Positions 35,297-43,319 of a stretch of 64,000 nucleotides of DNA are shown here, in pieces (position 1 is the stretch's first letter; each line of letters starts with the position of its first letter). The DNA comes from Maridesulfovibrio sp050916235. Its GTDB lineage: Bacteria > Desulfobacterota > Desulfovibrionia > Desulfovibrionales > Desulfovibrionaceae. Where the stretch lies: NCBI RefSeq assembly GCF_050916235.1, contig NZ_CP104854.1, forward strand, positions 4,092,001 to 4,156,000, in the 5' to 3' direction. Below the pieces are notes generated by a model. The model was not told the DNA's origin. It worked only from the letters and a program-made list of their open reading frames with translations, and ran no database searches. Made by a program: the position numbers and the translations under genes.

Positions 35297-36046
35297 ATGG
35301 CTAAAAAAAGAATGAAATCCCTTTCGGATCTCAGCACCCTAAAATTTAAGGATAATAATGCTAAAAAGGAGCCGGAGCTCCCAAAGGCAGTCAGAAAAGC
35401 CCTTGAAGCAGTAAAGAAAAAACCAGCACCAGTTGTTGAAGAAAAAAAAGATGTACAAGTGGACGATGATCAGGCTTTCATGGATGCCATGGTCGGTGTC
35501 ACCAGAATGGACAAATCAACAGTTGCTCTAAAAAAGCCCAAAGTTGAAGCTTATATCGACCTTAAAGACGAGGACGATGGCAAGGAATATCTAAGCAGTC
35601 TTGTTGCCGGAAAAATTGAATTTGAGATCGAGTATTCGGATGAATTCATGTTCGGCTATGTTCGCGGTACTGACGCCAAGGTATTCCAGAAATTGAAAAA
35701 TGGCGCTTTCAGCCACGAAGCCCATATTGACCTTCACGGCATGAATTCCGACCAGGCCTTCGACAGCCTGCTTTTTTTCATAAGGGAGTCATTTTTACAG
35801 GGTAAACGATGTGTTCTGGTGGTGACCGGAAGGGGCAAAAATTCTCCCGGAGGGCATTCCGTACTCAAGAGAGATATTCAGGAGTGGCTCACCCGCGATC
35901 CGTTTCGCCGGGTGGTACTGGCTTTCAGTACCGCTCAGCCCAAAGACGGCGGAGCTGGAGCAATATATGTCCTGCTGCGCAAACAGAAAAAACTGCAGGG
36001 CAAAGTTCAGTGGGACAAAGGCGTTAACTGGGGTAAGGATTTCTAG
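35297..36046 (+). CDS. Smr-domain protein
   Basis: A 249-residue protein with a low-complexity, Lys-rich N-terminal third and a C-terminal Smr domain (residues ~145-235) as in MutS2 and YdaL. Motifs: IDLHGMNSDQAFDSL (LDLHG box) and VVTGRGKNSPGG (TGRG box), both linked to nuclease activity in family members. Acts on nucleic acid, perhaps branched DNA or stalled-ribosome mRNA. AGGAG precedes the ATG. Its stop overlaps the GTG start of the next gene (TAGTG). Confidence 0.9.
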   Translation: MAKKRMKSLSDLSTLKFKDNNAKKEPELPKAVRKALEAVKKKPAPVVEEKKDVQVDDDQAFMDAMVGVTRMDKSTVALKKPKVEAYIDLKDEDDGKEYLSSLVAGKIEFEIEYSDEFMFGYVRGTDAKVFQKLKNGAFSHEAHIDLHGMNSDQAFDSLLFFIRESFLQGKRCVLVVTGRGKNSPGGHSVLKRDIQEWLTRDPFRRVVLAFSTAQPKDGGAGAIYVLLRKQKKLQGKVQWDKGVNWGKDF

Positions 36047-37071
36047 TGGGAACCAAACTGGATTCAGATTCTATCAAACTCGCCTTCGGCATTCCTTTCT
36101 ACAGCATTGACTTCAGCGGGTTGATGCAGGAAATCGGAATATTGTCCGATAAAGGCGGCAGACATATGTTTTTTGCCGCATCCATGCCATGGCTGATGGA
36201 TTATGCCAAGAATCCGCTTCTTTTCCCTTCAGGGGCGGATTACATTCTTGCCGCTGATTCCAACCTGCTCAACATGCTTGGCCGACTTGATGTCAAACTC
36301 AAAATGCCTCTGGAATATTTCGAATTCCCCGAACAGATTGCCAGAATATGCGCCCATTACGGTTTGAGTCTGATGCATGTCTCGGAATCCGCTTTGAAGA
36401 CTGATATTCTCGTCAGTGACGGCTTCGTGCCGTTGTCCTGGGAACTCTTCACCCATTTTAAGACATCCGGAGAACTGGATGAGATCGACGCGCGGTCAAT
36501 CCGTGAAAGTGCTTCAGATCTCAACCCGGCCATACTGCTGATAAGCGCTCCGCCAAACAGTCTGCACCGGTTTATCCCGGGAATTTATGCTGCTCTGGAT
36601 AACTGTATAGTAATATGCATCCCGCAGGATGAAGACAAAAACCGGATTGTGGAAAAACTGGACAGCGTACTTGTTCCTACGCTGCTACTGCGGGATGAGC
36701 TGAAATTCTTGAATCGACTTGAACATACCGTATCAATGTCTTTACCATCCGCAGTCTACTCTGATGAGACATGTCATCCAGCTTCTATTTCCGTATCTGG
36801 AACCCTTGATGCTGAGTGCGTCCAGGAGTTTCTTCAGGCCGGCAACAAATTGATTGATCTGAAACGGGATATAGCACTTGATCTTTCCGGCCTGCATGCT
36901 GTTTCCCGCAAGGGATTTGAAGCTATCCATATGCTGAGAAGAAAAGCTCAGGAGGCTGGTTTGCATGTCACCACCGCATCTATTTCGGAGCAGATCCAAA
37001 ATTCGCTCCATCATGCTGGCCTTGGTTACTACCTTGACGATTTGCCCGGCATATTGGCCGATATGGATTAG
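36046..37071 (+). CDS. WecG/TagA-like domain fused to a STAS domain
   Basis: A 341-residue protein starting with GTG coupled to the Smr stop codon. Residues ~10-215 look like a degenerate WecG/TagA/CpsF glycosyltransferase (FFAASMPWLMDYAKN, then ADYILAADSNLLNMLGRL in the position of the family's DG motif, and LLISAPPNS.HRF in place of its GxPKQE motif). Residues ~240-341 form a STAS (anti-sigma-antagonist) domain (SGTLDAECVQEFLQAGNKL, IALDLSGLHAVSRKGFEAIHML). In STAS the phosphorylatable Ser is usually in DLSGV..IDS; here the spot reads SRKG, so classical phosphorylation is uncertain. The fusion is unusual; I would not claim enzymatic activity. Confidence 0.7.
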   Translation: MGTKLDSDSIKLAFGIPFYSIDFSGLMQEIGILSDKGGRHMFFAASMPWLMDYAKNPLLFPSGADYILAADSNLLNMLGRLDVKLKMPLEYFEFPEQIARICAHYGLSLMHVSESALKTDILVSDGFVPLSWELFTHFKTSGELDEIDARSIRESASDLNPAILLISAPPNSLHRFIPGIYAALDNCIVICIPQDEDKNRIVEKLDSVLVPTLLLRDELKFLNRLEHTVSMSLPSAVYSDETCHPASISVSGTLDAECVQEFLQAGNKLIDLKRDIALDLSGLHAVSRKGFEAIHMLRRKAQEAGLHVTTASISEQIQNSLHHAGLGYYLDDLPGILADMD

Positions 37072-37118
37072 ACTAAACCCGTATGGATTTTCTGGTGTGA
37101 CGAACACCATAAAGACAA

Positions 37119-37158
37119 AAGCCGCCGCTGAATTTTATCAGCGACGGCTTCCTTTTTT
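37119..37158 (+). terminator. Terminator after the WecG-STAS gene
   Basis: 13-bp stem with one mismatch (AAGCCGCCGCTGA / TCAGCGACGGCTT), then CCTTTTTT. Confidence 0.85.
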
Positions 37159-37161
37159 GAC

Positions 37162-37404
37162 CTAAAAGAAATCAGGATCTACGGCAGCTGGGCCGTTTGC
37201 AAGCATAACCTTATAGAACCTGATAATTTTTTCATCTACAGGAACAATGGGAAAAGTCCTGCGGCAAGCATCGCAAGTAGCCATTGCTGGCTGGGTAGGT
37301 GCAATGTAAGGGACTTCCCTGCCACAAAATGGACAGGGAAACATGAAAATAATCTCCATCCCGCTCGGCTTGACCGGGGAAAGAGGTTTACGGCTTTCGG
37401 ACAT
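37162..37404 (-). CDS. Small zinc-ribbon protein
   Basis: An 80-residue protein with two CxxC pairs (CPFCGREV and CDACRRTF) that make a zinc ribbon, with the second half YKVMLANGPAAVDPDFF typical of a short conserved protein. GGAGAG within the end of gpmI lies ahead of the ATG, 3 bases after the gpmI stop, so it is the third gene of the rsfS-gpmI unit. Function unknown; zinc ribbons of this size often mediate protein or RNA contacts. Confidence 0.82.
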   Translation of the reverse strand: MSESRKPLSPVKPSGMEIIFMFPCPFCGREVPYIAPTQPAMATCDACRRTFPIVPVDEKIIRFYKVMLANGPAAVDPDFF

Positions 37405-37407
37405 TAA

Positions 37408-38940
37408 CTAGCTCTCCAGCAGGTTTTTACCGGTCATCTCCGCGGGAACCTCAATTCCCATATGCTTGAGAATGGTCGGGGCGATGTCGCACAGGGCTCC
37501 CTCTGCGGGGGCTACATCCTTGAACGAATCACCGATGAATACAAGCGGAACATTGTTGAGACTGTGGGCGGTCTGTGGTCCGCCGTTGGCATCAATCATC
37601 TCTTCGGCATTCCCGTGGTCTGCGGTAAGCAGTATGGATCCGCCGAGCTTTTTGACGGCTTCTACAATCCTGCCCACGCAGGCATCCACGGTCTCACAGG
37701 CCTTGATTGCGGCAGGAATGATTCCAGAATGTCCTACCATATCAAGGTTGGCAAGGTTGCAGATACATAGAGAGTATTTCGGAAGAGCCTCAATGAGTTT
37801 TGCAGTGACTTCTTCGGCACTCATCTGCGGCTTGAGGTCATAAGTTGCGACCTCACGGGGAGACGGAACCAGAATCCGATCTTCACCTTCAAACGGTTCT
37901 TCTCGGCCGCCATTCATAAAATAGGTTACATGGGCATATTTCTCGGTTTCCGCAATGCGCAACTGCTTCAAGCCCTTGTCTGCCACAACTTCACCGATGG
38001 GATTTGTTATGAAAAGAGGCGGGAATGCAATTTCGAACGGGAAATCGCCTTCGTACTGAGTCATGGTCACGAATTCACAAAGAGCCGGAACCTTGGGTCT
38101 ATCGAACTCGGCAAAATCCTTGAATGCCAGCACGCGGCACAACTGCCGGGCTCTGTCTGCCCGGAAATTGAAGAAGAATACTCCGTCTCCGTCCTTTATC
38201 AGGCCATCGACACCGGAAACAATGCGCGGCTTGATGAACTCGTCTGTTTCACCTCCGGCATAAGCATCCTCAACGCCTTTTACAGGATCGGAAATATCAA
38301 TCCCATCCCCAAGAACCAGAGCTTTGTAGGAATATTCGTTACGCTCATAGTGCTTGTCCCTGTCCATTGAATAATAGCGACCGGAAACAGAAGCAACCTT
38401 ACCAATACCGATTTCAGCCATTTTATCCACCAGCTGCTGCATGTATGCTTTACCGCTGGTGGGGGAAGTGTCACGCCCGTCCATAAAGGCATGAACATAG
38501 ACTTCCTTCAATCCTGCATCCTTTGCCACCTCGAGCAACGCAAATAGGTGGTTGATGTGGGAGTGAACTCCTCCGTCGGAAAGCAGGCCCATATAATGCA
38601 GGCGCCCGCTGCAGGATTTGACTTTTTCCATAAGGTTGCTGATGGCGGTATTGGCCACCAGCTCAGCCTTTTCAATGGCTATATCGATCCGGGTCATGTC
38701 CTGATAAACAACCCGTCCGGCTCCGATATTGGTGTGTCCAACTTCAGAGTTGCCCATAAACCCGTCGGGCAACCCAACCGCCCTTCCGGAACACTTGAGC
38801 TGTGTATTGGGGCAGTTGGCCAGCAGTCCGTTAAGAACTGGGGTTTTGGCAAGTTTGACCGCATTTCCTTTACTTTCGGGAGCAATCCCCCAGCCGTCAA
38901 GGATCAACAGAAGAGTCGGAGAGCCGTTTTGTGCAGACAT
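37408..38940 (-). CDS. gpmI: 2,3-bisphosphoglycerate-independent phosphoglycerate mutase
   Basis: A 510-residue metal-dependent phosphoglycerate mutase interconverting 3- and 2-phosphoglycerate. It has the alkaline-phosphatase-fold metal sites: LILDGWG at the N terminus, the catalytic Ser in MGNSEVGH (~residue 64), HAFMDGRDTSP, and the C-terminal NLANLDMVGHSG and LTADHGNAEEM. Full length. It sits between rsfS and a zinc-ribbon gene in one operon and serves glycolysis and gluconeogenesis. Confidence 0.97.
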   Translation of the reverse strand: MSAQNGSPTLLLILDGWGIAPESKGNAVKLAKTPVLNGLLANCPNTQLKCSGRAVGLPDGFMGNSEVGHTNIGAGRVVYQDMTRIDIAIEKAELVANTAISNLMEKVKSCSGRLHYMGLLSDGGVHSHINHLFALLEVAKDAGLKEVYVHAFMDGRDTSPTSGKAYMQQLVDKMAEIGIGKVASVSGRYYSMDRDKHYERNEYSYKALVLGDGIDISDPVKGVEDAYAGGETDEFIKPRIVSGVDGLIKDGDGVFFFNFRADRARQLCRVLAFKDFAEFDRPKVPALCEFVTMTQYEGDFPFEIAFPPLFITNPIGEVVADKGLKQLRIAETEKYAHVTYFMNGGREEPFEGEDRILVPSPREVATYDLKPQMSAEEVTAKLIEALPKYSLCICNLANLDMVGHSGIIPAAIKACETVDACVGRIVEAVKKLGGSILLTADHGNAEEMIDANGGPQTAHSLNNVPLVFIGDSFKDVAPAEGALCDIAPTILKHMGIEVPAEMTGKNLLES

Positions 38941-38961
38941 GATCAGTACCTTATATGCAGG

Positions 38962-39348
38962 CTATTCCTGCGGGGTGATATTTAGTTCCATTCTGGTTCC
39001 TTCGGACCAGAGTCCTTCAACATTGTAGAAACCACGATTTTCATCCTGGAAGATGTGTACGATAATATCGTTCAGATCGAGCAGAATCCATTCTCCGGCC
39101 TTATAGCCTTCCATGCCGAGGTACTCGATGTTTTCTTCGGCAAGACGTTTAAGGACAAAGTCTGCAAGCGCCTGTGCATGACGCATACCCTTCGCACCGG
39201 CGACCATTACCACCTCAGCGATGGGGCATATGCCCTGTACATCCACGGCAGCAATTTCATTGGCCTGTTTTTCATCCAGCCATTCAGCAACAAGCTGAAC
39301 TTTGTCCACGGTCTCGATCTGTTTGAATTTTTTAGCTTTAGTTTTCAT
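38962..39348 (-). CDS. rsfS: Ribosomal silencing factor RsfS
   Basis: A 128-residue RsfS/Iojap protein that binds L14 and blocks joining of ribosomal subunits under starvation. Family motifs: A.DVQGICPIAEVVMVAGAKGMRHAQALADFV (residues ~32-63), EGYKAGEWILLDLNDIIVHIFQDENRGFYNVEGLW (~80-115). First gene of the rsfS-gpmI-zinc ribbon operon. Confidence 0.94.
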   Translation of the reverse strand: MKTKAKKFKQIETVDKVQLVAEWLDEKQANEIAAVDVQGICPIAEVVMVAGAKGMRHAQALADFVLKRLAEENIEYLGMEGYKAGEWILLDLNDIIVHIFQDENRGFYNVEGLWSEGTRMELNITPQE

Positions 39349-39670
39349 TCTCTTTATAATCTTAAATTAAAAGACGGCAATTCCCATTAATTTGGAAACG
39401 CATTTGGAAAAGAACTCAGGCGGGGATTGAGGATGGCATTCCCAGCTCACCGTTCGTCCATTACGACCGGCAGGACACAGTTCCCCACTCTACGTTCAAC
39501 GTACAATATGATTGTATAGAGAATTTACGCCCACTACGCAATCAAATGTATAGCTGTTTTCCAAATGATTTTCAATTACGAAAATTATTTTCGGTTGTGA
39601 AAAATTTTTGTGATTAAAAATGAAATATTGACGGTGGACAAGCACTTATGACATAGATATACACATGATT

Positions 39671-39800
39671 AACCACGACCTTTTTTCCTTTTTCTTTATA
39701 TTCTTTTTTGAGACTAGAAATTAGTCTGCTCGTGGTTATGGACATACGCACTGATGAGAGTTTTCCGGGCCACGGGCAAACCCCGTGGCTTTTTTATTAA
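39671..39800 (+). promoter_or_regulatory. Attenuator-like leader of the paaK-ACT operon
   Basis: Four segments can pair in two exclusive ways. Segment 1 AACCACGA (39671-39678) pairs with segment 2 TCGTGGTT (39730-39737), around a small hairpin GACTA/TTAGTC. Segment 2 (CGTGG) can instead pair with segment 3 (CCACG, 39770-39774), which otherwise forms the terminator stem GCCACGGG / CCCGTGGC (39769-39789) followed by TTTTTT. The terminator stands 40 bases ahead of the gene start, with nothing else for it to end. A 20-codon reading (39738-39800, ending in TPWLFY) begins at segment 2 but has only a weak ribosome-binding site. The rest of 39349-39670 shows no gene. Confidence 0.5.
39769..39795 (+). 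terminator. Intrinsic terminator inside the paaK leader
   Basis: 8-bp perfect stem GCCACGGG / CCCGTGGC, loop CAAAC, then TTTTTT, 47 bases before the paaK ATG. Confidence 0.82.
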
Positions 39801-39841
39801 CAAACCAACCTGTTCCGGGGATATATACCAGGAGGCGAGCA

Positions 39842-41149
39842 ATGATCTTCGATGTAGACAAGGAAACAATGCCAAGGGAAGAGCTGGAAGAACTGCAGCT
39901 CAGAAGACTCAAGAGCCTTTGCGAGCGTGTTTACGCAAATGTTCCGTTCTATAACAGAAAATTCAAGGAACTTGGGATTGAACCTAAAGACATCAAGTCC
40001 CTTGCGGATCTCAAAAGGCTGCCATTTACTGAGAAACAGGATCTCCGCAATCATTACCCCTTCGGCCTTTTTGCTGTTTCCAAGGAAAACATCGTCCGAA
40101 TCCACTCCTCTTCCGGAACCACAGGTAAAGCCACTGTAGTCGGCTACACCAAACGGGACATCAAGAACTGGGCAAACATGATGGCCCGGTCCTTCGCCAT
40201 AGCCGGCGCAACTCCCGCAGACAGCATCCACAACGCATACGGCTACGGCCTGTTCACCGGCGGACTCGGTGCCCACTACGGCGCAGAAGCACTCGGCGCA
40301 ACCATAATCCCCGTATCCGGCGGCGGAACCAGACGTCAGGTAATGCTGCTTAAGGATTTCGGTGCGGACGTAATCTGCTGCACCCCGTCCTACGCCCTTT
40401 ATCTCTACGAAACCGGAAAGGAAATGGGCATTGATTTCCGCGAACTGCCGCTTAGAATCGGTATTTTCGGCGCTGAACCCTGGACTGAATCCATGCGCAA
40501 GGACATTGAGGCCAAACTCGATATCAAAGCACTCGACATTTACGGCCTGTCCGAAATCATGGGCCCCGGTGTTGCAATGGAATGTGCCGAAGAACAGAAC
40601 GGCCTTCACATCATGGAAGATCATTTCCTTCCGGAAATAATCAACCCCGAAACCGGTGAGCCTGTTGCGCCAGGAGAAATCGGTGAGCTGGTTATTACCA
40701 CCCTTACCAAAGAAGGTATTCCCCTTATCCGGTACCGCACTCGTGACCTGACCCGCCTGAACTACACTGCCTGCCGCTGTGGACGCACCTTTGCCCGCAT
40801 GCAGCGCGTAACCGGCAGAAGCGATGACATGCTGATCATCCGCGGAGTCAACGTATTCCCATCCCAGATTGAATCCATCCTCATCGAAACCGAAGGTCTT
40901 TCCCCGCACTACCAGCTTCTGGTTGAACGCGAAGGAAATCTCGATATACTCACTGTTAATGTTGAAATTGCAGGTTCGGCATTCTCTGATGAAATTAAAA
41001 ATTTACAGAGGCTCGAAAGAAAGATACAAAGGAATATCAAGGAATTCCTTGGCGTAACCGCACGTATCAAACTTGTTGAACCCAAATCTATTGAGCGTTC
41101 AGCCGGTAAGGCCAAAAGAATTATCGACCTGCGTAACCAGAACCAGTAA
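39842..41149 (+). CDS. paaK: Phenylacetate-CoA ligase-type AMP-forming enzyme
   Basis: A 435-residue adenylate-forming enzyme that activates phenylacetate or related aryl acids to CoA thioesters. The ATP motif SSSGTTGKATVVGYT is near residue 88, DIYGLSEIMGPGVA near 230, and the later YRTRDLTRLN and RSDDMLIIRGVNVFPSQIE complete the family pattern. I use the ATG at 39842 because AGGAGG lies 8 bases upstream; an earlier GTG falls inside the terminator stem. The gene after it encodes a tandem-ACT protein, a pairing common in anaerobes that ferment aromatic amino acids. No indolepyruvate oxidoreductase is adjacent. Confidence 0.94.
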   Translation: MIFDVDKETMPREELEELQLRRLKSLCERVYANVPFYNRKFKELGIEPKDIKSLADLKRLPFTEKQDLRNHYPFGLFAVSKENIVRIHSSSGTTGKATVVGYTKRDIKNWANMMARSFAIAGATPADSIHNAYGYGLFTGGLGAHYGAEALGATIIPVSGGGTRRQVMLLKDFGADVICCTPSYALYLYETGKEMGIDFRELPLRIGIFGAEPWTESMRKDIEAKLDIKALDIYGLSEIMGPGVAMECAEEQNGLHIMEDHFLPEIINPETGEPVAPGEIGELVITTLTKEGIPLIRYRTRDLTRLNYTACRCGRTFARMQRVTGRSDDMLIIRGVNVFPSQIESILIETEGLSPHYQLLVEREGNLDILTVNVEIAGSAFSDEIKNLQRLERKIQRNIKEFLGVTARIKLVEPKSIERSAGKAKRIIDLRNQNQ

Positions 41150-41178
41150 CTGAACCAATACAAAAGCGAGGAAACACC

Positions 41179-41610
41179 ATGAAATGTGACCAGCTATCCA
41201 TATTTCTTGAAAACCGTGCCGGGCGTCTTGCAGAAGTAACCAGACTGCTCAGCGAAAACAAAGTAAACATCCGTGCACTCTCTCTCGCCGACACTTCCGA
41301 TTTCGGCATTCTGAGACTCATTGTATCAGACTTTGAGAAGGCGCAGGGTGTACTTAAGGAAGCAGGATTTACCGTAGGCAAAACTTCTGTGGTTGCCGTT
41401 GTTGTTGGAGACCAGCCGGGCGGCCTGCACAGTCTGCTTGAAATGCTGCGCGGTTCCAACATCAACGTTGAATACATGTATGCCTTCGTGCATCAGTCCG
41501 GCAGCAATGCTGTCATTATCTTCCGTTTTGACCGTACCGATCAGGCCATTGAGCTTCTCACTGAAAACAATATTAAAATGATCCCCAGCGAAGAACTCTG
41601 TCAGCTCTAA
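41179..41610 (+). CDS. Tandem ACT-domain protein
   Basis: A 143-residue protein made of two ACT domains: residues ~1-65 (QLSIFLENRAGRLAEVTRLLSENKVNIRALSLADT) and ~70-143 (VVVGDQPGGLHSLLEMLRGSNINVEYMYAFV). ACT domains bind amino acids and regulate partner enzymes. Because it lies 29 bases after a PaaK-type ligase, an aromatic amino acid signal is a fair guess. GCGAGGAAA is the ribosome-binding region. Confidence 0.92.
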   Translation: MKCDQLSIFLENRAGRLAEVTRLLSENKVNIRALSLADTSDFGILRLIVSDFEKAQGVLKEAGFTVGKTSVVAVVVGDQPGGLHSLLEMLRGSNINVEYMYAFVHQSGSNAVIIFRFDRTDQAIELLTENNIKMIPSEELCQL

Positions 41611-41625
41611 TAATTCCATCAATAT

Positions 41626-41669
41626 AAGGAGAAGGCCGGTTTCATTGACCGTACTTCTCCTTTTTTTTA
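41626..41669 (+). terminator. Terminator after the ACT gene
   Basis: Long stem AAGGAGAAG-CGGT / ACCG-CTTCTCCTT with internal mismatches, then TTTTTTTT. Confidence 0.9.
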
Positions 41670-41847
41670 TGAATATCGATAAGTTATTTGCTACATATCT
41701 GTTCCAATCTCAATAATTTCGCTTCCCCTGCCTTGAATTTTTTCCGTATAAAGCTAAGATACATTTCCATATACCCTGCGATATCCCAATAAATATTGCC
41801 CAGGTTTTGTCTTTACTGAACACCATTTATCCGAAACAGGTCATACC

Positions 41848-43200
41848 ATGATTGAATTTAACGAGGCAGACGATGCACTGTTTTACAGTGCTTTTACATA
41901 TGCAGCCATTGGAATGGCCATCGTTGCCCCGGATGGGAGCTGGCTGAAAGTAAACAATGCCTTGTGCGATACAATTGGATATTCGGCTCAGGAATTGATG
42001 AGTAAGACATTTCAGGACATTACCCACCCTGACGATCTTGATGAAGACTTGCGATTCGTTAATCAGTTGCTTGCAGGTGATATTGAAACATATCAGATGG
42101 AAAAGAGGTATTTTCATAAATACGGAGACATTATTCACATCCTGCTCAACGTTTCCCTTGTGAAAAACGAAGATGGATCTCCTCGTTTTTTTATCTCACA
42201 AATACAAGACATAACCCAGAAAAAGAAACTTGAGTCAGAACTCGCCCGTATGGCCAGGGAAGATGAACTCACTAAGGTCTTCAACCGGCGCTATTTCATG
42301 GAAATTGCTACACGCGAAGTAATCCGTGGAAGCAGGTTTCGCGAACCGCAAGCCCTTATGATGATAGATATTGACCACTTCAAACGGATTAACGACACAT
42401 ACGGGCATGATATCGGAGATTTGGTTCTTCGTGCAATGGCCGATGAATGCAGCAAATCATTGCGAAAAGTTGATGTTTTCGGACGTCTTGGGGGAGAAGA
42501 ATTCGGAGCCCTTCTGCTTGGTACAGATTCTGAAGTAGCCAGAATGCTGGCAGAACGAATGAGAATGCAGATCGAGAGCCTTGTCGTGAAAACACCTAAG
42601 GACTCAATCAAATTGACCGTAAGTATCGGAGTTGCCGCGTTCACTGAAACCAACATGCCTTTGGAAGCGCTGATAAAGAAGGCCGATGAATCCTTGTATG
42701 AGGCAAAAGACACCGGTAGAAACAAGGTTGTAGTAAGTACCGTCGAAAATGTTGATCATTCACCACCTGAAGCCATGCGGACTTCATTTGTCCGTCTTGA
42801 ATGGAAGAAAGAATATGAATCCGGTTGTAAAACCATCGACAGACAGCATCAGAACTTGTTTTTGCTGGCCAATGATCTACTGGCGGCAATAATCTCCGGG
42901 CTACCGGACGAAGAAGTCGATTTCATTGCTCAGGGACTCATGAATCACGTGCTCACTCATTTCAGGGAAGAAGACATTCTTTACCGCAAGGCCGGGTATC
43001 CCGGGGCTGACATCCACAGCAGACTACACTACTCCCTGATTCAGGATATGCGTTCGACATTGGATAGGTTTAAAAAGAAACAGGTTTCAGTGGGTGATTT
43101 ATTTACTCTAATGGCAATCAAAATCGTTAAAGAGCATCTCCTTATTGAAGACAGGAAATTTTTCCCCTACCTGAGTCCCGTAAATGAGTGTCAGGACTGA
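41848..43200 (+). CDS. PAS-GGEEF-hemerythrin diguanylate cyclase
   Basis: A 450-residue soluble regulator of three domains. Residues ~8-125 are a PAS domain (AIGMAIVAPDGSWLKVNNALCDTIGYSAQELM...DDLDEDLR). Residues ~140-300 are a GGDEF domain with active-site RLGGEEF and an intact product-inhibition site RKVD five residues before it, so active c-di-GMP synthesis is expected. Residues ~315-445 are a bacteriohemerythrin domain with di-iron ligands in DRQHQN, LTHFREEDILY, DIHSRLHYSL and KEHLLIEDRKFF. It probably makes c-di-GMP in response to oxygen or redox state, important for an anaerobe (inference). Single gene ahead of rtcB. Confidence 0.95.
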   Translation: MIEFNEADDALFYSAFTYAAIGMAIVAPDGSWLKVNNALCDTIGYSAQELMSKTFQDITHPDDLDEDLRFVNQLLAGDIETYQMEKRYFHKYGDIIHILLNVSLVKNEDGSPRFFISQIQDITQKKKLESELARMAREDELTKVFNRRYFMEIATREVIRGSRFREPQALMMIDIDHFKRINDTYGHDIGDLVLRAMADECSKSLRKVDVFGRLGGEEFGALLLGTDSEVARMLAERMRMQIESLVVKTPKDSIKLTVSIGVAAFTETNMPLEALIKKADESLYEAKDTGRNKVVVSTVENVDHSPPEAMRTSFVRLEWKKEYESGCKTIDRQHQNLFLLANDLLAAIISGLPDEEVDFIAQGLMNHVLTHFREEDILYRKAGYPGADIHSRLHYSLIQDMRSTLDRFKKKQVSVGDLFTLMAIKIVKEHLLIEDRKFFPYLSPVNECQD

Positions 43201-43319
43201 TGCCTGGTTATATATCGAGCAATATTTATTCAAATAAAAGATTCTTAAAACACGAGGACTTGTCCCAGACGAACAAAATCTACCTCAGCACTTGAGGGTG
43301 TCCTTTCAGGTGGAGATTT

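Noticed and set aside
39760..39790. c-di-GMP riboswitch (GEMM) suggested by GGGCAAACC
   Set aside because: Only this short run matches; the rest of the conserved core and the tetraloop receptor are absent.
39738..39800. Leader peptide ending in Trp-Leu-Phe-Tyr as proof of aromatic amino acid attenuation
   Set aside because: The aromatic codons overlap the terminator 3' arm and T run and the ribosome-binding site is weak, so I keep only the RNA pairing as evidence.
39797..40909. 370-codon open frame antisense to paaK
   Set aside because: Shadow of the paaK reading frame; composition (many Cys, Gly, Val in odd order) and lack of motifs argue against a gene.
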